DNA of 64,000 nt from an uncultured Gemmatimonadota bacterium (GTDB taxonomy: Bacteria; Gemmatimonadota; Gemmatimonadetes; Longimicrobiales; Longimicrobiaceae). Of this stretch, positions 25,493 to 35,589 are shown piece by piece. The stretch is taken from positions 1-64,000 of the forward strand of contig CADCTW010000002.1 of assembly GCA_902805735.1 (NCBI GenBank). Reading direction: 5' to 3'. Made by a program: the position numbers and the translations under genes. Every line of letters begins with the position of its first letter. Within the stretch, counting starts at the first letter, position 1. The notes beneath the pieces are model-generated. The model saw nothing but the letters and a program-made list of their open reading frames with translations, was not told the origin of the DNA and did not search any database.

Positions 25493-28400
25493 TTACGCCG
25501 GGACCAGGAAGCCGGCGCGCTCCCGCGCGGAAGCCAGCGCCTCGCGCACCTTCTGCGCGACGACGCGGACGTGCGGCTCGGCGTTCATACTGGTGTGGCT
25601 GCCGGGAACCCGGTGCACCTGCACCGGACCGTCGGTCAGCTGCGACCATCCCAGCGTGCGCTTCTCCTCGTCCGTGGACGCCAGCGCCTCCCACTCGTGC
25701 TCGCTGGGGGCGATGCTGGCCCGGAAAAGCGTGAGCGGACCGGAGAACCGGCCGGGAACGTACCCCTCGAGGCTGCGGAACCGGTCTTTCATCACCCCGG
25801 ACATCTCGCGCAGGTTCTCCTCACCGAATGCCTCGGGGACGGTGCCGTTGGAGCGCAGCGCCTCCACCAGGTACCGGACCTGCTGGTCCGCATCCATCCC
25901 CTCCAGTTCCGCCTTCTTGACCGCGAACGGGCGCCGCATGCGCGCCGCGACGGTGTGGGCCATACTGAGCGGAGAGCCAACGTTCCTGGTTTCCGGCCAC
26001 GCCAGCGTAAGCCCTGCCGTCATGGAGTCCAGCAGCCCCACGAAAACCACCTCCTGGCCCTGCCGCTCCAGCTGCGAAGCCATCTCGAAGACCAGGTACG
26101 CGGCAAACGACCATCCGGCCAGGTAGTACGGCCCCTCCGGCTGCACCTCGCGGACCGCCCGCACGTTGTCCGCGGCGATCTCCGCGAGGGGGCGGCCCAG
26201 GTCGCCGCCCACGTCCTGCACGCCGTAGACGGGCTGCTCCGGACCCAGGTGCCGTACCAGGTTCACGTAGGTCATCACCCCCCGGTCGGCTGCATGGACC
26301 ACGAAGAGCGGGGGGAGTGACCCGCCAGGCTGCAGCGGCACCACCGGCGCGGACGTCTCTGGGTCGGCGCGCTGCTGCTCCCGGATAACCTCCGCCATCT
26401 GCCGCACCGTGGCCCCGGCGAACAGGGTGGAAACGGGAAGGTCGCAGCGCAGAAGGCGGTTGATCTTGGCGAACAGGGGAAGCGCCAGGAGCGAGCTCCC
26501 GCCCAGCTCGAAGAAGTTCTGCGCCGCGCCGATCATCTCCATGCCCAGCACCTCTTCCCACAGCTGGATGAGCTGCACCTCGAGGTAGTCGCGCGGCTCG
26601 TCGGCCTCCAGCCGCGCGCCCCCGTGCACCGGCGCCGGCAGCGCGGCGCGGTCCAGCTTGCCGTTGGGGGTAACGGGAAGGGATTCCAGCTCCACAAAGG
26701 CCGCTGGAACCATGTACTCGGGCACACGCTCGCGCAGGTGCTCGCGCAGGGCGGTCGGGAGCGTGGCCCCCGCGTCGGCGGAAAGCGGGGCCTCGGTGTC
26801 CCCCGGCGCGCGCGCGCCGTACCCGGGCGCCGGGACCACGTACGCGACCAGCCGCCGGTCGCCGCCCACGTCCTCGCGCACCACCACCGCACATTCGCGC
26901 ACGCCCCGATGGCGGCGGAGCGCCGCCTCCACCTCCCCGGGCTCGATGCGGAAGCCGTGCACCTTGACCTGCTGGTCCGCGCGGCCCATGAACTCCAGCG
27001 TCCCGTCCGGCCGCCAGCGCGCGCGGTCGCCGGTGCGGTACAGCCGGGCACCCGGCGCGCCGAAGGGGTCGGGAACGAACCGCTCCGCCGTCAGCGCCGC
27101 CCGGCCCAGGTAACCGCGGGCCACGCCCGCGCCGCCCACGAACAGCTCGCCCGGCACCCCGACCGGCGCCCGGATCCCCCCCGACTCCAGCACGTGGACC
27201 GTCACGTTCGCGAAGGGGCCGCCGATGGACGGAGCGCGCCCGTCCGGCTGGCAGGGGGCAAAGGTGGCGCAGACGGTAACCTCTGTGGGCCCGTACGCGT
27301 TCACCAGCGTGCGCCCGGCGCTCCACCGCTCCACCACGGCCGCGTCCATCGCCTCGCCCGCGCTGACGACGGTCGCGAGGTCCGGCAGCCCCTCGGGCGG
27401 GAGCACCGCGAGCACCGAGGGCGGAAGGGTGACGAGGGACACCCGCTCCCGCCGCAGGGTCTGCACCAGCCCCGGGCCGGGAAGGAGGTCATCGCGCGAG
27501 GCGAGCACCAGCGTGGCGCCGGAGAGAAGGGCCGGGAACACCTCCCATACCGCCGCGTCGAAGGAGAACGAGGCGAACTGCAGCACCCGGCTGCCGGGAC
27601 CCACCCCCAGCCCGCCGGTCACCGCGCGGGCCAGGTTGGGGACGCAGCGGTGCGGCACCACCACGCCCTTGGGCGTGCCGGTGGAGCCGGAGGTGTAGAT
27701 CACGTACGCCGCGCCGTCAGGGTGCGACGCGCGAGCGGGCGCCTCCGCGGGGCACGCGCCGATGGCGCCTGCCTCCGCGGGCACGTCCAGCACGTCCGGC
27801 ACGAGCCCGGCGAGTCCACCGGGAACGCCCGCCGGGGCGACGACGGTCCGCGCGCCGGCGTCCGCCAGCATGTAGCGCAGCCGCTCCGCGGGGTAGGCGG
27901 GGTCCAGCGGCACGTACGCGCCGCCGGCCTTGAGGATGGCCAGGATGGCGACCACCGTCTCCGGGGTGCGCTCCGTGAACACGCCCACGCGCGACTCCGG
28001 TCCCACGCCGCGGGCCGCCAGGTGCTGGGCCAGGCGGCTGCTGTCCTCGTCCAGCGCGCGGTAAGTGACGCTGTGGCCCGCGTATGCGATCGCCTCGGCG
28101 CCGGGCGTCCGGGCGGCCTGCGCCTGGAACAGCAGGTGGATGCACTCTTCGCCGGCGTCCGCCGCGGGTGCCGTCCCGCTCCACTTCGTCATAAGGGCAA
28201 GCTCCTCCTCGTCCAGCAGGTCCAGCTCGGAAAGGCGCCGGTCCGGATTGCTCCCCATGTGGTCCAGCACGCGGTACAGGTGCCGGGTCATCCGCACGAT
28301 GGTGTCGTGCTCGAACAGCTCGCTGCTGTAGGTCAGGCTGCCGACCAGCCGGTCGGGGTACATTAGGAATCCCAGGGCGAGGTCCACCTTGGTCTCCGCC

Positions 28401-29653
28401 CAGGGCGTGCCGAACTCCTTCACCTGCACGCCCGTGTCCGTGTCGGTGCCCGTGGCCTGTGTTTGCGCGTGGTCGATGAGCTGGAACGCGACCTGGAAGA
28501 GGGTCGCATGGCTCAGGCTGCGCTCCGGACGCACCTCCGCTACGATGCGGTCCAGCGGCGTGTCCTGGTGCTCGTAGGCGCCCAGCACCGTCTCGCGCAC
28601 CCGCCCCACCAGCTCGCGCAGGGTGGGGTCGCCGGACAGGTCGGTGCGCAGTACCAGGGTGTTGACGAACATCCCGATTACGCCCTGCAGCTCCTGGTAC
28701 CGCCGCCCCGCGATCGGGCTTCCGGCGATCACGTCGTCGCTTCCACTGTACCGGGCAAGGACCACGTTGAACGCCGCCAGCATCAGCATGTACAGCGTGG
28801 CGTTATCGGCATGCCCCAGCTCCCGCAGCCGCTCCATGCGCTCCCGCGAAACTTCCACCCGCACAGAGCTCCCCCGGTTCGAGGGCACCGCGGGCCGCGG
28901 GTAATCGGTCGCCAGGCTCAGCACCGCGGGGGCGCCGCCCAGCTTGGCCTTCCAGTACGCCATGTTCCGCGCGTCGGCCTGGGTCGTGGACTGCTCGCGC
29001 TGCCACACCGCAAAGTCCAGGAACTGTACCGGCACCTCCGGCAGCGGCGACTCGCGGCCATCGCGGAACGCCACGTACAGTTTCCACAGCTCGCGGTGCA
29101 GCACGCCCAGGCTCCAGCCGTCGGTGATGATGTGGTGCAAGCACATGAGCAGCGCGTGCTCGCCGCCACCCAGCCGCAGCAGCCGCGCGCGAAACAGGGG
29201 CTCCGTGGTCATGTCGAACGGGTACGCGGCCTCGCCGCTGGCCGTGCGCCTCACCTCGGCCTCGCGCTCGTCTTCGTCGAGATCAGTCAGGTCGTCCATC
29301 GGCAGCGTATAGCCCCCAAAGGGGAGCACGACCTGCAGGGGCACGCCGTCGACCTCGCGAAAGGTGGTGCGGAGCGCGTGGTGCCGGCGGATGAGCTCGC
29401 CCAGCGCGCGCTCCAGCGCAGGCTCGTCAACGTCGCCGCTCAATCGCAGGCCGGTGAAGACATTGTACGCCGTGCTCCCCTGCCCCAACCGGTCGATGAA
29501 CCAGAACCGCTCCTGCGCGAACGAGGCGGGGCCCTCCGTCCGATGAGTGGGGCGGACGGTCGCTTCCTGACGGATCATGCCCTTGAGGCGGCCGTCCAGG
29601 AGCGCGCGCTTGGCGGCGGAGAGCCCTTGAGGTGGTGTGACGTGATTGGACAT
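25493..29653 (-). CDS. NRPS3: C-A(Phe)-T-TE
   Basis: A single-module, chain-terminating synthetase of 1386 residues. The N-terminus ([14 protein letters not shown]) is a typical pre-C stretch. C domain with [11 protein letters not shown] ~46 and HHIITDG ~175 (LCL-like); A domain with YTSGSTG ~654 and code DAWTVAAVCK, matching Phe codes of the gramicidin/tyrocidine type; T domain LGGSS ~1051; TE from ~1090 with AGWSFAA ~1178, GLLDSMT and PGSHTSM. The TE elbow is GxSxA rather than GxSxG, but Ser, Asp and His are all present. The track ORF starts at 29833; the ATG at 29653 gives the normal N-terminus. It starts with a C domain and needs an upstream donor; NRPS2, which lacks a TE, is the obvious candidate. 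Confidence 0.93.
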   Translation of the reverse strand: MSNHVTPPQGLSAAKRALLDGRLKGMIRQEATVRPTHRTEGPASFAQERFWFIDRLGQGSTAYNVFTGLRLSGDVDEPALERALGELIRRHHALRTTFREVDGVPLQVVLPFGGYTLPMDDLTDLDEDEREAEVRRTASGEAAYPFDMTTEPLFRARLLRLGGGEHALLMCLHHIITDGWSLGVLHRELWKLYVAFRDGRESPLPEVPVQFLDFAVWQREQSTTQADARNMAYWKAKLGGAPAVLSLATDYPRPAVPSNRGSSVRVEVSRERMERLRELGHADNATLYMLMLAAFNVVLARYSGSDDVIAGSPIAGRRYQELQGVIGMFVNTLVLRTDLSGDPTLRELVGRVRETVLGAYEHQDTPLDRIVAEVRPERSLSHATLFQVAFQLIDHAQTQATGTDTDTGVQVKEFGTPWAETKVDLALGFLMYPDRLVGSLTYSSELFEHDTIVRMTRHLYRVLDHMGSNPDRRLSELDLLDEEELALMTKWSGTAPAADAGEECIHLLFQAQAARTPGAEAIAYAGHSVTYRALDEDSSRLAQHLAARGVGPESRVGVFTERTPETVVAILAILKAGGAYVPLDPAYPAERLRYMLADAGARTVVAPAGVPGGLAGLVPDVLDVPAEAGAIGACPAEAPARASHPDGAAYVIYTSGSTGTPKGVVVPHRCVPNLARAVTGGLGVGPGSRVLQFASFSFDAAVWEVFPALLSGATLVLASRDDLLPGPGLVQTLRRERVSLVTLPPSVLAVLPPEGLPDLATVVSAGEAMDAAVVERWSAGRTLVNAYGPTEVTVCATFAPCQPDGRAPSIGGPFANVTVHVLESGGIRAPVGVPGELFVGGAGVARGYLGRAALTAERFVPDPFGAPGARLYRTGDRARWRPDGTLEFMGRADQQVKVHGFRIEPGEVEAALRRHRGVRECAVVVREDVGGDRRLVAYVVPAPGYGARAPGDTEAPLSADAGATLPTALREHLRERVPEYMVPAAFVELESLPVTPNGKLDRAALPAPVHGGARLEADEPRDYLEVQLIQLWEEVLGMEMIGAAQNFFELGGSSLLALPLFAKINRLLRCDLPVSTLFAGATVRQMAEVIREQQRADPETSAPVVPLQPGGSLPPLFVVHAADRGVMTYVNLVRHLGPEQPVYGVQDVGGDLGRPLAEIAADNVRAVREVQPEGPYYLAGWSFAAYLVFEMASQLERQGQEVVFVGLLDSMTAGLTLAWPETRNVGSPLSMAHTVAARMRRPFAVKKAELEGMDADQQVRYLVEALRSNGTVPEAFGEENLREMSGVMKDRFRSLEGYVPGRFSGPLTLFRASIAPSEHEWEALASTDEEKRTLGWSQLTDGPVQVHRVPGSHTSMNAEPHVRVVAQKVREALASARERAGFLVPA

Positions 29654-30083
29654 TCGTGTACCTGACATGGATGAGTTCGGCGCTGCCCGCCGTGAGCCCG
29701 TATTCACCAGGATGGACAAAGGATCTACGGCCGCTGGGGCCGCCGCGCCCGGAGAGCACCAACGCCAAGCGCAGGCGGCTCGATCCAGAGCACATTCTGG
29801 CGGGCTTGGTAATGGATAGGAGAAACGGCCCACCGCCGCTTTCCACGGCAGGCGCTCGCTCCAGAAGCGGAGCGTGCGTCACTGATCCGCCATCCCGTTC
29901 ACATGTTATATGTAGGGGGGCGACGACCATTGAGGCGCACTTGCGCCGGACCCGGAACGCTCCGCCGCTAACCACCGCGTAAGACGGAGGGATTCTGGTT
30001 CCGGTCTGGCGAGCCTGCCGATCGCGCGTGGCGCTACCATGGGTCGTCAGCCGGCGAGCCCCCGCGCAATCCGACCTCTCAAG

Positions 30084-30106
30084 AGCGTATCCTATCATTA
30101 TACGCT
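30084..30106. promoter_or_regulatory. AT-rich inverted repeat in the NRPS3 upstream gap
   Basis: AGCGTAT, nine bases, ATACGCT: a perfect 7-bp inverted repeat in a locally AT-rich stretch running on into TTTTATATCAG. It lies in the 1086-bp gap between divergent NRPS3 and the LytS-type kinase and could be an operator or promoter. The rest of the gap (29654-30739) shows only the queG relic described next and no other gene. Confidence 0.3.
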
Positions 30107-30164
30107 TTTATATCAGTCGCGCAAGTGATCGCCGCCGATGGAGACGTGGCCCTGTTTGCCACGC

Positions 30165-30370
30165 AGCCAAGCCTCCTAGCCGTGCCGTCAAAACGACGGA
30201 ATCCGACGGTAAAGGACGCAACGCGGCGACTGCGGCCTTGTCCTGCGTCGTCCCCGTCCACTCGATCAGCGAAGGGCCGTCCAACCCCTTCGCGGGCCAC
30301 GAAGGCGGAGTCGGAGGCGGGTTCGGCGAAGCTGTTCCAGGGGTAGACTCCTGGGACGATTGCCAGTTCC
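30165..30370 (-). pseudogene. Decayed fragment of queG (epoxyqueuosine reductase)
   Basis: On the minus strand this reads ...VYPWNSFAEPASDSAFVAREGV..., matching VCPWNSFAEPASDPAFIPRDGM of the intact QueG at 35571-36749. The match continues for ~120 bases at roughly 80% nucleotide identity by eye and then in broken frames (a stretch resembling RRFKGSA survives as RRFDGTA). The iron-sulfur CxxxC before PWNS has become PGVY, so the fragment cannot be functional. It has no start codon or catalytic domain. It implies a former duplicate or a transferred queG 3' segment. Confidence 0.75.
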
Positions 30371-30739
30371 GCGTTCGTCATCCCGCTCCTGACCGGGCGT
30401 AGAACCCGCGGAAGTGCTCCGGCTTGTGCGGAATCCTTGTGCGGAACCCTTCGAACGCACCGCATTCCCTTGCAGTGGATGACACTTGCCGGCGGAGTAC
30501 GCGGCGGTGAGACCGGCTTCCGATGGGATCACCTCGCCCTGCTCCCGTAAGGGGGAGGTGGACACAACGCGACGCGCAATCGGCGTGATCGTCGGAATCT
30601 GGCTCGCCCGCTGGCTGCTGCGGTGGCAGCGGGCCGGGCTCCGGCGGCCGATGTAGCGCGGGCTCGACGCCGTCCGTAGCTTCTCGAGCTCCGAAGTGCG
30701 CGCGAGCCGGCATCCTCCTCGTGAGAAGGATCTTGCGAC

Positions 30740-31855
30740 ATGGCTGAAGAGCAACGGAACCGCGGGTTCTGGCTGGAGACCGCGCTCATCTTCGCCGCAT
30801 GGTCGGTCTTTGGACTGATCTCGTCCAACCAGTACTACACGCAGGCTGAGCTCCTCGGCCGTCCGGAGTCCTGGGCGAAAGTCCTGCCAAGCGCCCTGTT
30901 CGAGATGTTTCTCTGGGCGCTCGCCACCGTCGCCATCTTTTCACTGGCCCGGCGCTTCCCGCTCGAGCGCGGGCGCATGCTCCAGAGCGTCGCGGTTCAT
31001 CTCGCCGGCGCCAGCGTCCTCTCGCTGGCGCGAATCGTCGTCATCGTCGAGGTGAGCCGCCGGGTGGAATGGCTCGACCATCACCCCTTCGAAATCCAGT
31101 TCTTGCGAGCGTTCCACCAGCACGTCCTGAACTGTTTGCTACTGCTCGGCCTCGCGCACGCGGTGATCTACTACAGGCGCTATCGCGAGCGCGAGCGGGC
31201 GGCGGAGCGGCTGGCGGCCAGCCTCACCGAGGCGCGGCTGCAGGCGCTCAAGATGCAGCTGCAGCCGCACTTCCTCTTCAACACCCTGAACGCGATCTCG
31301 GCCCTCATCCCCGCCGAGGCGAAGCCCGCCCGGCGAATGGTCGCGCGCCTCGGCGACCTGCTGCGCATCACCCTGGAGCACGAAGAGACGCAGGAGGTCA
31401 CGCTGCGCGAGGAGCTCGCGTTTCTCCAGCCCTACCTGGAGATCGAGCAGGCCAGGCTGGAAGACCGCCTCACGGTGGTGATGGAGATCGCGCCCGAGAC
31501 GATGGAGGCGCGCGTCCCCCACCTGATCCTGCAGCCGCTGGTGGAGAACGCCATCCGCCATGGCATCGCGCCGCGCATCCGGCCGGGGAGGGTGGAGATC
31601 TCCGCGACCGGGGACGACCGCTTCCTGCACCTGGAAGTGCGGGACGATGGGCCCGGACTGCACGGGCACGAGCAGGGCCGGGCCCGCAAGGGCGTGGGGC
31701 TGGCCAACATCAGGTCCCGGCTGGAACATCTCTACGACGGCGAGCACCGCTTCGAGCTCGCGAACCGCCCCGACGGCGGGGTGGTCGTGAGCATCGCTCT
31801 TCCCTTTCGGCGGGCCCATCACGGGCCGGCGACGGAGGAGAGGTCCGCCCGATGA
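30740..31855 (+). CDS. LytS-family sensor histidine kinase
   Basis: A 371-residue membrane sensor kinase of the His_kinase (PF06580) type. Four hydrophobic segments fill residues ~10-150 (for example MFLWALATVAIFSLA and HVLNCLLLLGLAHAVIYY). The phospho-acceptor motif is LQPHFLFNTLNA near residue 174, followed by an ATPase domain with LVENAIRHGI, RDDGPGL and GVGLANIRSRL. The ATG has AAGGA nine bases upstream. The stop codon overlaps the start of the LytTR regulator (ATGA), so the pair is translationally coupled. The signal is unknown; position beside the NRPS genes makes a role in their control possible but unproven. Confidence 0.93.
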   Translation: MAEEQRNRGFWLETALIFAAWSVFGLISSNQYYTQAELLGRPESWAKVLPSALFEMFLWALATVAIFSLARRFPLERGRMLQSVAVHLAGASVLSLARIVVIVEVSRRVEWLDHHPFEIQFLRAFHQHVLNCLLLLGLAHAVIYYRRYRERERAAERLAASLTEARLQALKMQLQPHFLFNTLNAISALIPAEAKPARRMVARLGDLLRITLEHEETQEVTLREELAFLQPYLEIEQARLEDRLTVVMEIAPETMEARVPHLILQPLVENAIRHGIAPRIRPGRVEISATGDDRFLHLEVRDDGPGLHGHEQGRARKGVGLANIRSRLEHLYDGEHRFELANRPDGGVVVSIALPFRRAHHGPATEERSAR

Positions 31856-32619
31856 CGATCCGCGCCGTGATCGTGGACGACGAGCCGCTGGCGCGCCGGC
31901 GCATACGCGGCCTGCTCGTCGAGGCGGGGGATGTCGAGATCGTCGCTGAGTGCGCCAACGGCAGGGAAGCGATCCGGGCGATCGAGGAGTCGCCGCCGGA
32001 GCTGCTCTTCCTGGACATCCAGATGCCCGAGATCGACGGCTTCGACGTGCTGCGGGCGATCGGCCCCGGCCGTGTGCCCGTGGTGATCTTCGTCACGGCG
32101 TACGACCAGTTCGCCCTGCGCGCCTTCGAGGCGCACGCGCTGGACTACCTGCTGAAGCCCTTCGACGACGAGCGCTTCGAGGCGGCGCTGCGGCGCGCGC
32201 GCGAGCGGATCCGCCAGCAGGCGGGAGGCGATCTGGACCGCCGGCTGCGGGCGCTGCTGGAGGAGGTGCGCGGGGGGCGCGGCTACCTGCAGCGGCTGGT
32301 GGTGCCCACGGGCAACCGCAGCGTCTTCGTACGAACGGAGGAGATCGACTGGATCGAGGCGGAGCGCAACTACATACGCCTGCACGCGGCGGGGCGGGCC
32401 TACCTGCTGCGCGAGAACCTGGGCCACGTCGAGTCCGCGCTGGACCCGGCGAGGTTCTGCCGGATCCACCGCTCCACCATCGTCAACGTCGACCGCATCC
32501 AGGCCGTCGAATCGCTCCTCGGTGGCGAGTACCTGGTGGTGCTGCACGATGGGACGAAGCTGACCTCGGGGCGCAGCTACCGCCGCAACCTGCACGCCCT
32601 GCTGGGGAAGGAGAGCTGA
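31852..32619 (+). CDS. LytTR-family response regulator
   Basis: A 255-residue cytoplasmic regulator. Receiver domain at residues 1-~120 (VIVDDEPLARRR, phospho-acceptor FLDIQMPEIDGF, switch lysine LLKPFDD). LytTR DNA-binding domain from ~155 (IDWIEAERNYIRLHA, FCRIHRSTIVNVDRI). The track ORF begins in another gene at 31069; the real start is the ATG at 31852, overlapping the kinase stop by 4 bases, with GGAGGAG upstream. LytTR proteins bind direct repeats near promoters; I did not identify a target site. Confidence 0.94.
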   Translation: MTIRAVIVDDEPLARRRIRGLLVEAGDVEIVAECANGREAIRAIEESPPELLFLDIQMPEIDGFDVLRAIGPGRVPVVIFVTAYDQFALRAFEAHALDYLLKPFDDERFEAALRRARERIRQQAGGDLDRRLRALLEEVRGGRGYLQRLVVPTGNRSVFVRTEEIDWIEAERNYIRLHAAGRAYLLRENLGHVESALDPARFCRIHRSTIVNVDRIQAVESLLGGEYLVVLHDGTKLTSGRSYRRNLHALLGKES

Positions 32620-32757
32620 GCCGGGACGTTCGTACCCCTCCCGGCGTCGTTCGTACCCGTGGATCCGTGATCGGGGACAAGCTCGTTGTACGGGGCGGAC
32701 GCCGGCCGATATTTCGGCCCGGCGCTCTTTTTTTCCCCGGCGAGCAAGGAGCTTCGC

Positions 32758-35589
32758 ATGCGGATCGGCAGCGGATTCGGACGCGCATTCCTGGGAGTCG
32801 CGGCTCTCGTACTGGTCCACGCGTTTCCGCGCGTGGAGGTGGCAGCGGGCCAGGCGAGCGCCACGCCCCCCGCCGGCCCGCCCGTCACCCGCGCCTCCCC
32901 GGCCGTGGCCGGCCCCGCCCCGGCGGCCGCACGAGACGGTGGGCCCACGGCGCAGGACACCTCCGGCACGCGCGCCGCAGTCGCCGCCAAACGCGCCTCT
33001 GCCATCCGCATCGACGGGAGGCTGGACGATGCGGCCTGGCAAGGCGCGACGCCCGTCGGCGGCTTCGTCCAGGCGGAGCCCGTCGAGGGCGCACCGGTGG
33101 ATCAGCCGACGGAGGTCCGGGTCCTCTTCGACGAAGAAGCCATGTACGTGGGGGCGCGGATGCACGACGCCTCGCCCGGCACCATCGCCCGGCAGCTGGT
33201 GCGGCGCGACGAGGCGGGACAGTACGATTACTTCGAGGTGTCTCTCGATCCCGAGCTCGACCGGCGCACAGGACACCGCTTCCGGGTCACGGCGGCGGGG
33301 GTGCAGATCGACGACTACCTCTTCGACGACGTGAAGGAGGACCGCTCCTGGGACGCCGTCTGGGAATCGGGTGTACAGCACGACGGCCAGGGGTGGACCG
33401 CGGAGATGCGGATTCCCCTTTCCCAGATCCGCTTCCAGCCCTCGGCGAGCCCGCAGGAGTGGGGGGTCAACTTCGGGCGCCGCCGCCTCGCCAGCAACGA
33501 ACTGAGCTTCTTCGCGATGGAGTCGCGCCGCAAGCATGGCCGCGTGAGCGTCTTCCGGATGCTGTCCGGCCTGGTTCTGCCGCGCGGCGTGCGGCGGCTC
33601 GAGGCCCGCCCCTACACGCTCGCGCGCAGCCAGACGGGGCCGACGGAGCCCGGGAATCCGTTCTTCGATGGTCGCGAGGAGAGCGCGGGCGCCGGGCTCG
33701 ACCTCCGCTACGGGATCGGCTCCACCTTCACCCTGGACGCCACCTTCAACCCCGACTTCGGCCAGGTGGAGGTGGACCCAGCGGTGATCAACCTCTCCGC
33801 CTTCGAGACGATTTACCCGGAGCGGCGCCCGTTCTTCGTGGAGGACGCCCGCATCTTCGACTTCAAGAATATCTCCGGAAACAATCTCTTCTACAGCCGG
33901 CGGATCGGGGGCCAGCCGCACCGCTCGAACGTCTCGGGAGCTACCTTCGTGAACGCCGCCGACGAGACCTCCATCCTGGGGGCGGCCAAGCTGACGGGGC
34001 GCACCAACCGCGGGCTCTCGCTGGGGGTGCTCGCGGCGGTGACCGGACGGGAGGAGGCCGAGGCATACTTCGCGGAGGGCGACAGCATGTCGACGTTTCT
34101 GGCCGAGCCGCGCTCCGGGTACGGGGTCGTCCGGGCCCTGCAGGAGCTGCGGGGCGGACAGACCGTTTTGGGCGGAGTCGCCACGCTGATGCACCGGAAC
34201 CTCCCCGACGACGGCTCCTTCGACTTCCTCCCCTCGGCCGCGATGAGCGCGGGGGTGAACTTCGAGCATGCCTGGAGCAACCGGGCCTGGGCGCTGTCGG
34301 GGCTGCTGGCCGCTAGCCACGTGCTTGGCTCGGAGAAGGCGCTGATCCGCCTGCAGCAATCCCCCAACCATTACTTCCAGCGGCCGGACGCGTATCGGCT
34401 GGGGGTAGACTCCGCCGCGACTTCCATGATCGGTGCCGAGTGGGGCCTGCGGCTCGACCGCCGCAGTGGCCGTTGGACGGGGGGGCTCTGGGCTGCGCAG
34501 CGCAGCCCGGGGTTCGAGATCAACGACCTGGGAGAGGTCAACGAAGGGGAGCGCCTGGACGGCGGAGCGCAGCTCACCTTGCGCGAGATCACCCCGGGCG
34601 TGCTCCTGCGGGACTATAGCATGAGCGTCACCACCGTCCACAACTTCCGGCAGGAGGTCCTACGCGACCCGTTCTCATGGAACGAATGGGGGCGCGCCCA
34701 CTCGAAGGGGTTCGTCGGTCTCAACGGGAGCGCCACCTTCCGCAACTACTGGGGCGTCAGCGCCGGCTTTGCGTACGATCCGGAGAACTTCGACAGCGAG
34801 GTCACCCGCGGCGGTCCCCTGATGCTCGATCCGGCCGCCTGGAGCTTCCTCCTCCGCGGGAACACCGACCGGCGCAAGAAATTCAGCTTCGAGCCGTCGT
34901 TCAGCATGAACAACGGCGCAGCGATGGGCTGGGCGTGGCGGGGCGGAACCAGGGTCTCGTACCGTCCGTCGTCGCGGGTACAGATCGAAGCCGAGCCGAG
35001 CTACTCGAGCCAGCCGGACGCCGCGCAGTACGTGGCCACCACGGGCCACGTGGGGTACGCCCCCACCTACGGACGGCGCTACCTCTTCGCCGAGCTGGAC
35101 CGCCGCACCTTCTCCCTCCCTACCCGCCTCAACCTCACCTTTTCCCGGAGCCTGACGCTCCAGCTCTTCGCGCAGCCCCTCCTCTCGGTGGGCGACTTCA
35201 CCGCGTACAAGCAGCTCGCCCGCGCGGAGAGCTTCGACTTCGACCGCTTCGAAGAGGGCGTCGCGGCCCCCGAGCCCGGCGCGGCCTCCTGCGTCGGCGG
35301 GCGCACCTGCCGGAGCGGGGACCGGCGCCTGGTGGACTTCGACGGCGACGGCGAGACGGACTTCTCCTTCCGCGAGAGGGACTTCCGTATCCGCTCGCTG
35401 CGCGGCAACGCGGTGGCGCGCTGGGAGTACCGCCCCGGCTCCACCCTCTTCTTCGTGTGGCAGCAGCGCCGCTCGTACCAGGACCTGGAGGCGAACACCT
35501 TCCGCCTGGGCGGCGAAGCGCTCGACCTGCTCACCGACCGGCCGACCAACGTGTTCATCATCAAGGCGAACTACTGGTTGTCGCTCTGA
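32758..35589 (+). CDS. DUF5916 outer-membrane protein with CBM9-like N-terminus
   Basis: A 943-residue secreted protein. The signal peptide (AFLGVAALVLVHAFPRVEVAAGQA) follows an ATG with AAGGAG six bases upstream; the track start at 32686 adds 24 unlikely residues. Next comes a Pro/Ala-rich spacer, then a CBM9-like domain at ~80-240 (IRIDGRLDDAAWQGATPVGGF; SWDAVWESG), then the DUF5916 region with NPDFGQVEVDPAVINLS and YPERRPFFVED, and a long beta-barrel-like C-terminal part ending IKANYWLSL. It carries a cysteine pair and an acidic DFDGDGETDFSF insert near residue 865 that looks like a calcium-type loop. It is a paralogue of the first gene in the window. Its 3' end overlaps convergent queG by 19 bases. 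Confidence 0.88.
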   Translation: MRIGSGFGRAFLGVAALVLVHAFPRVEVAAGQASATPPAGPPVTRASPAVAGPAPAAARDGGPTAQDTSGTRAAVAAKRASAIRIDGRLDDAAWQGATPVGGFVQAEPVEGAPVDQPTEVRVLFDEEAMYVGARMHDASPGTIARQLVRRDEAGQYDYFEVSLDPELDRRTGHRFRVTAAGVQIDDYLFDDVKEDRSWDAVWESGVQHDGQGWTAEMRIPLSQIRFQPSASPQEWGVNFGRRRLASNELSFFAMESRRKHGRVSVFRMLSGLVLPRGVRRLEARPYTLARSQTGPTEPGNPFFDGREESAGAGLDLRYGIGSTFTLDATFNPDFGQVEVDPAVINLSAFETIYPERRPFFVEDARIFDFKNISGNNLFYSRRIGGQPHRSNVSGATFVNAADETSILGAAKLTGRTNRGLSLGVLAAVTGREEAEAYFAEGDSMSTFLAEPRSGYGVVRALQELRGGQTVLGGVATLMHRNLPDDGSFDFLPSAAMSAGVNFEHAWSNRAWALSGLLAASHVLGSEKALIRLQQSPNHYFQRPDAYRLGVDSAATSMIGAEWGLRLDRRSGRWTGGLWAAQRSPGFEINDLGEVNEGERLDGGAQLTLREITPGVLLRDYSMSVTTVHNFRQEVLRDPFSWNEWGRAHSKGFVGLNGSATFRNYWGVSAGFAYDPENFDSEVTRGGPLMLDPAAWSFLLRGNTDRRKKFSFEPSFSMNNGAAMGWAWRGGTRVSYRPSSRVQIEAEPSYSSQPDAAQYVATTGHVGYAPTYGRRYLFAELDRRTFSLPTRLNLTFSRSLTLQLFAQPLLSVGDFTAYKQLARAESFDFDRFEEGVAAPEPGAASCVGGRTCRSGDRRLVDFDGDGETDFSFRERDFRIRSLRGNAVARWEYRPGSTLFFVWQQRRSYQDLEANTFRLGGEALDLLTDRPTNVFIIKANYWLSL

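Noticed and set aside
31819-34641. 940-aa minus-strand ORF across the response regulator and DUF5916 genes
   Set aside because: No motif, while both plus-strand genes have clear domains and ribosome binding sites.
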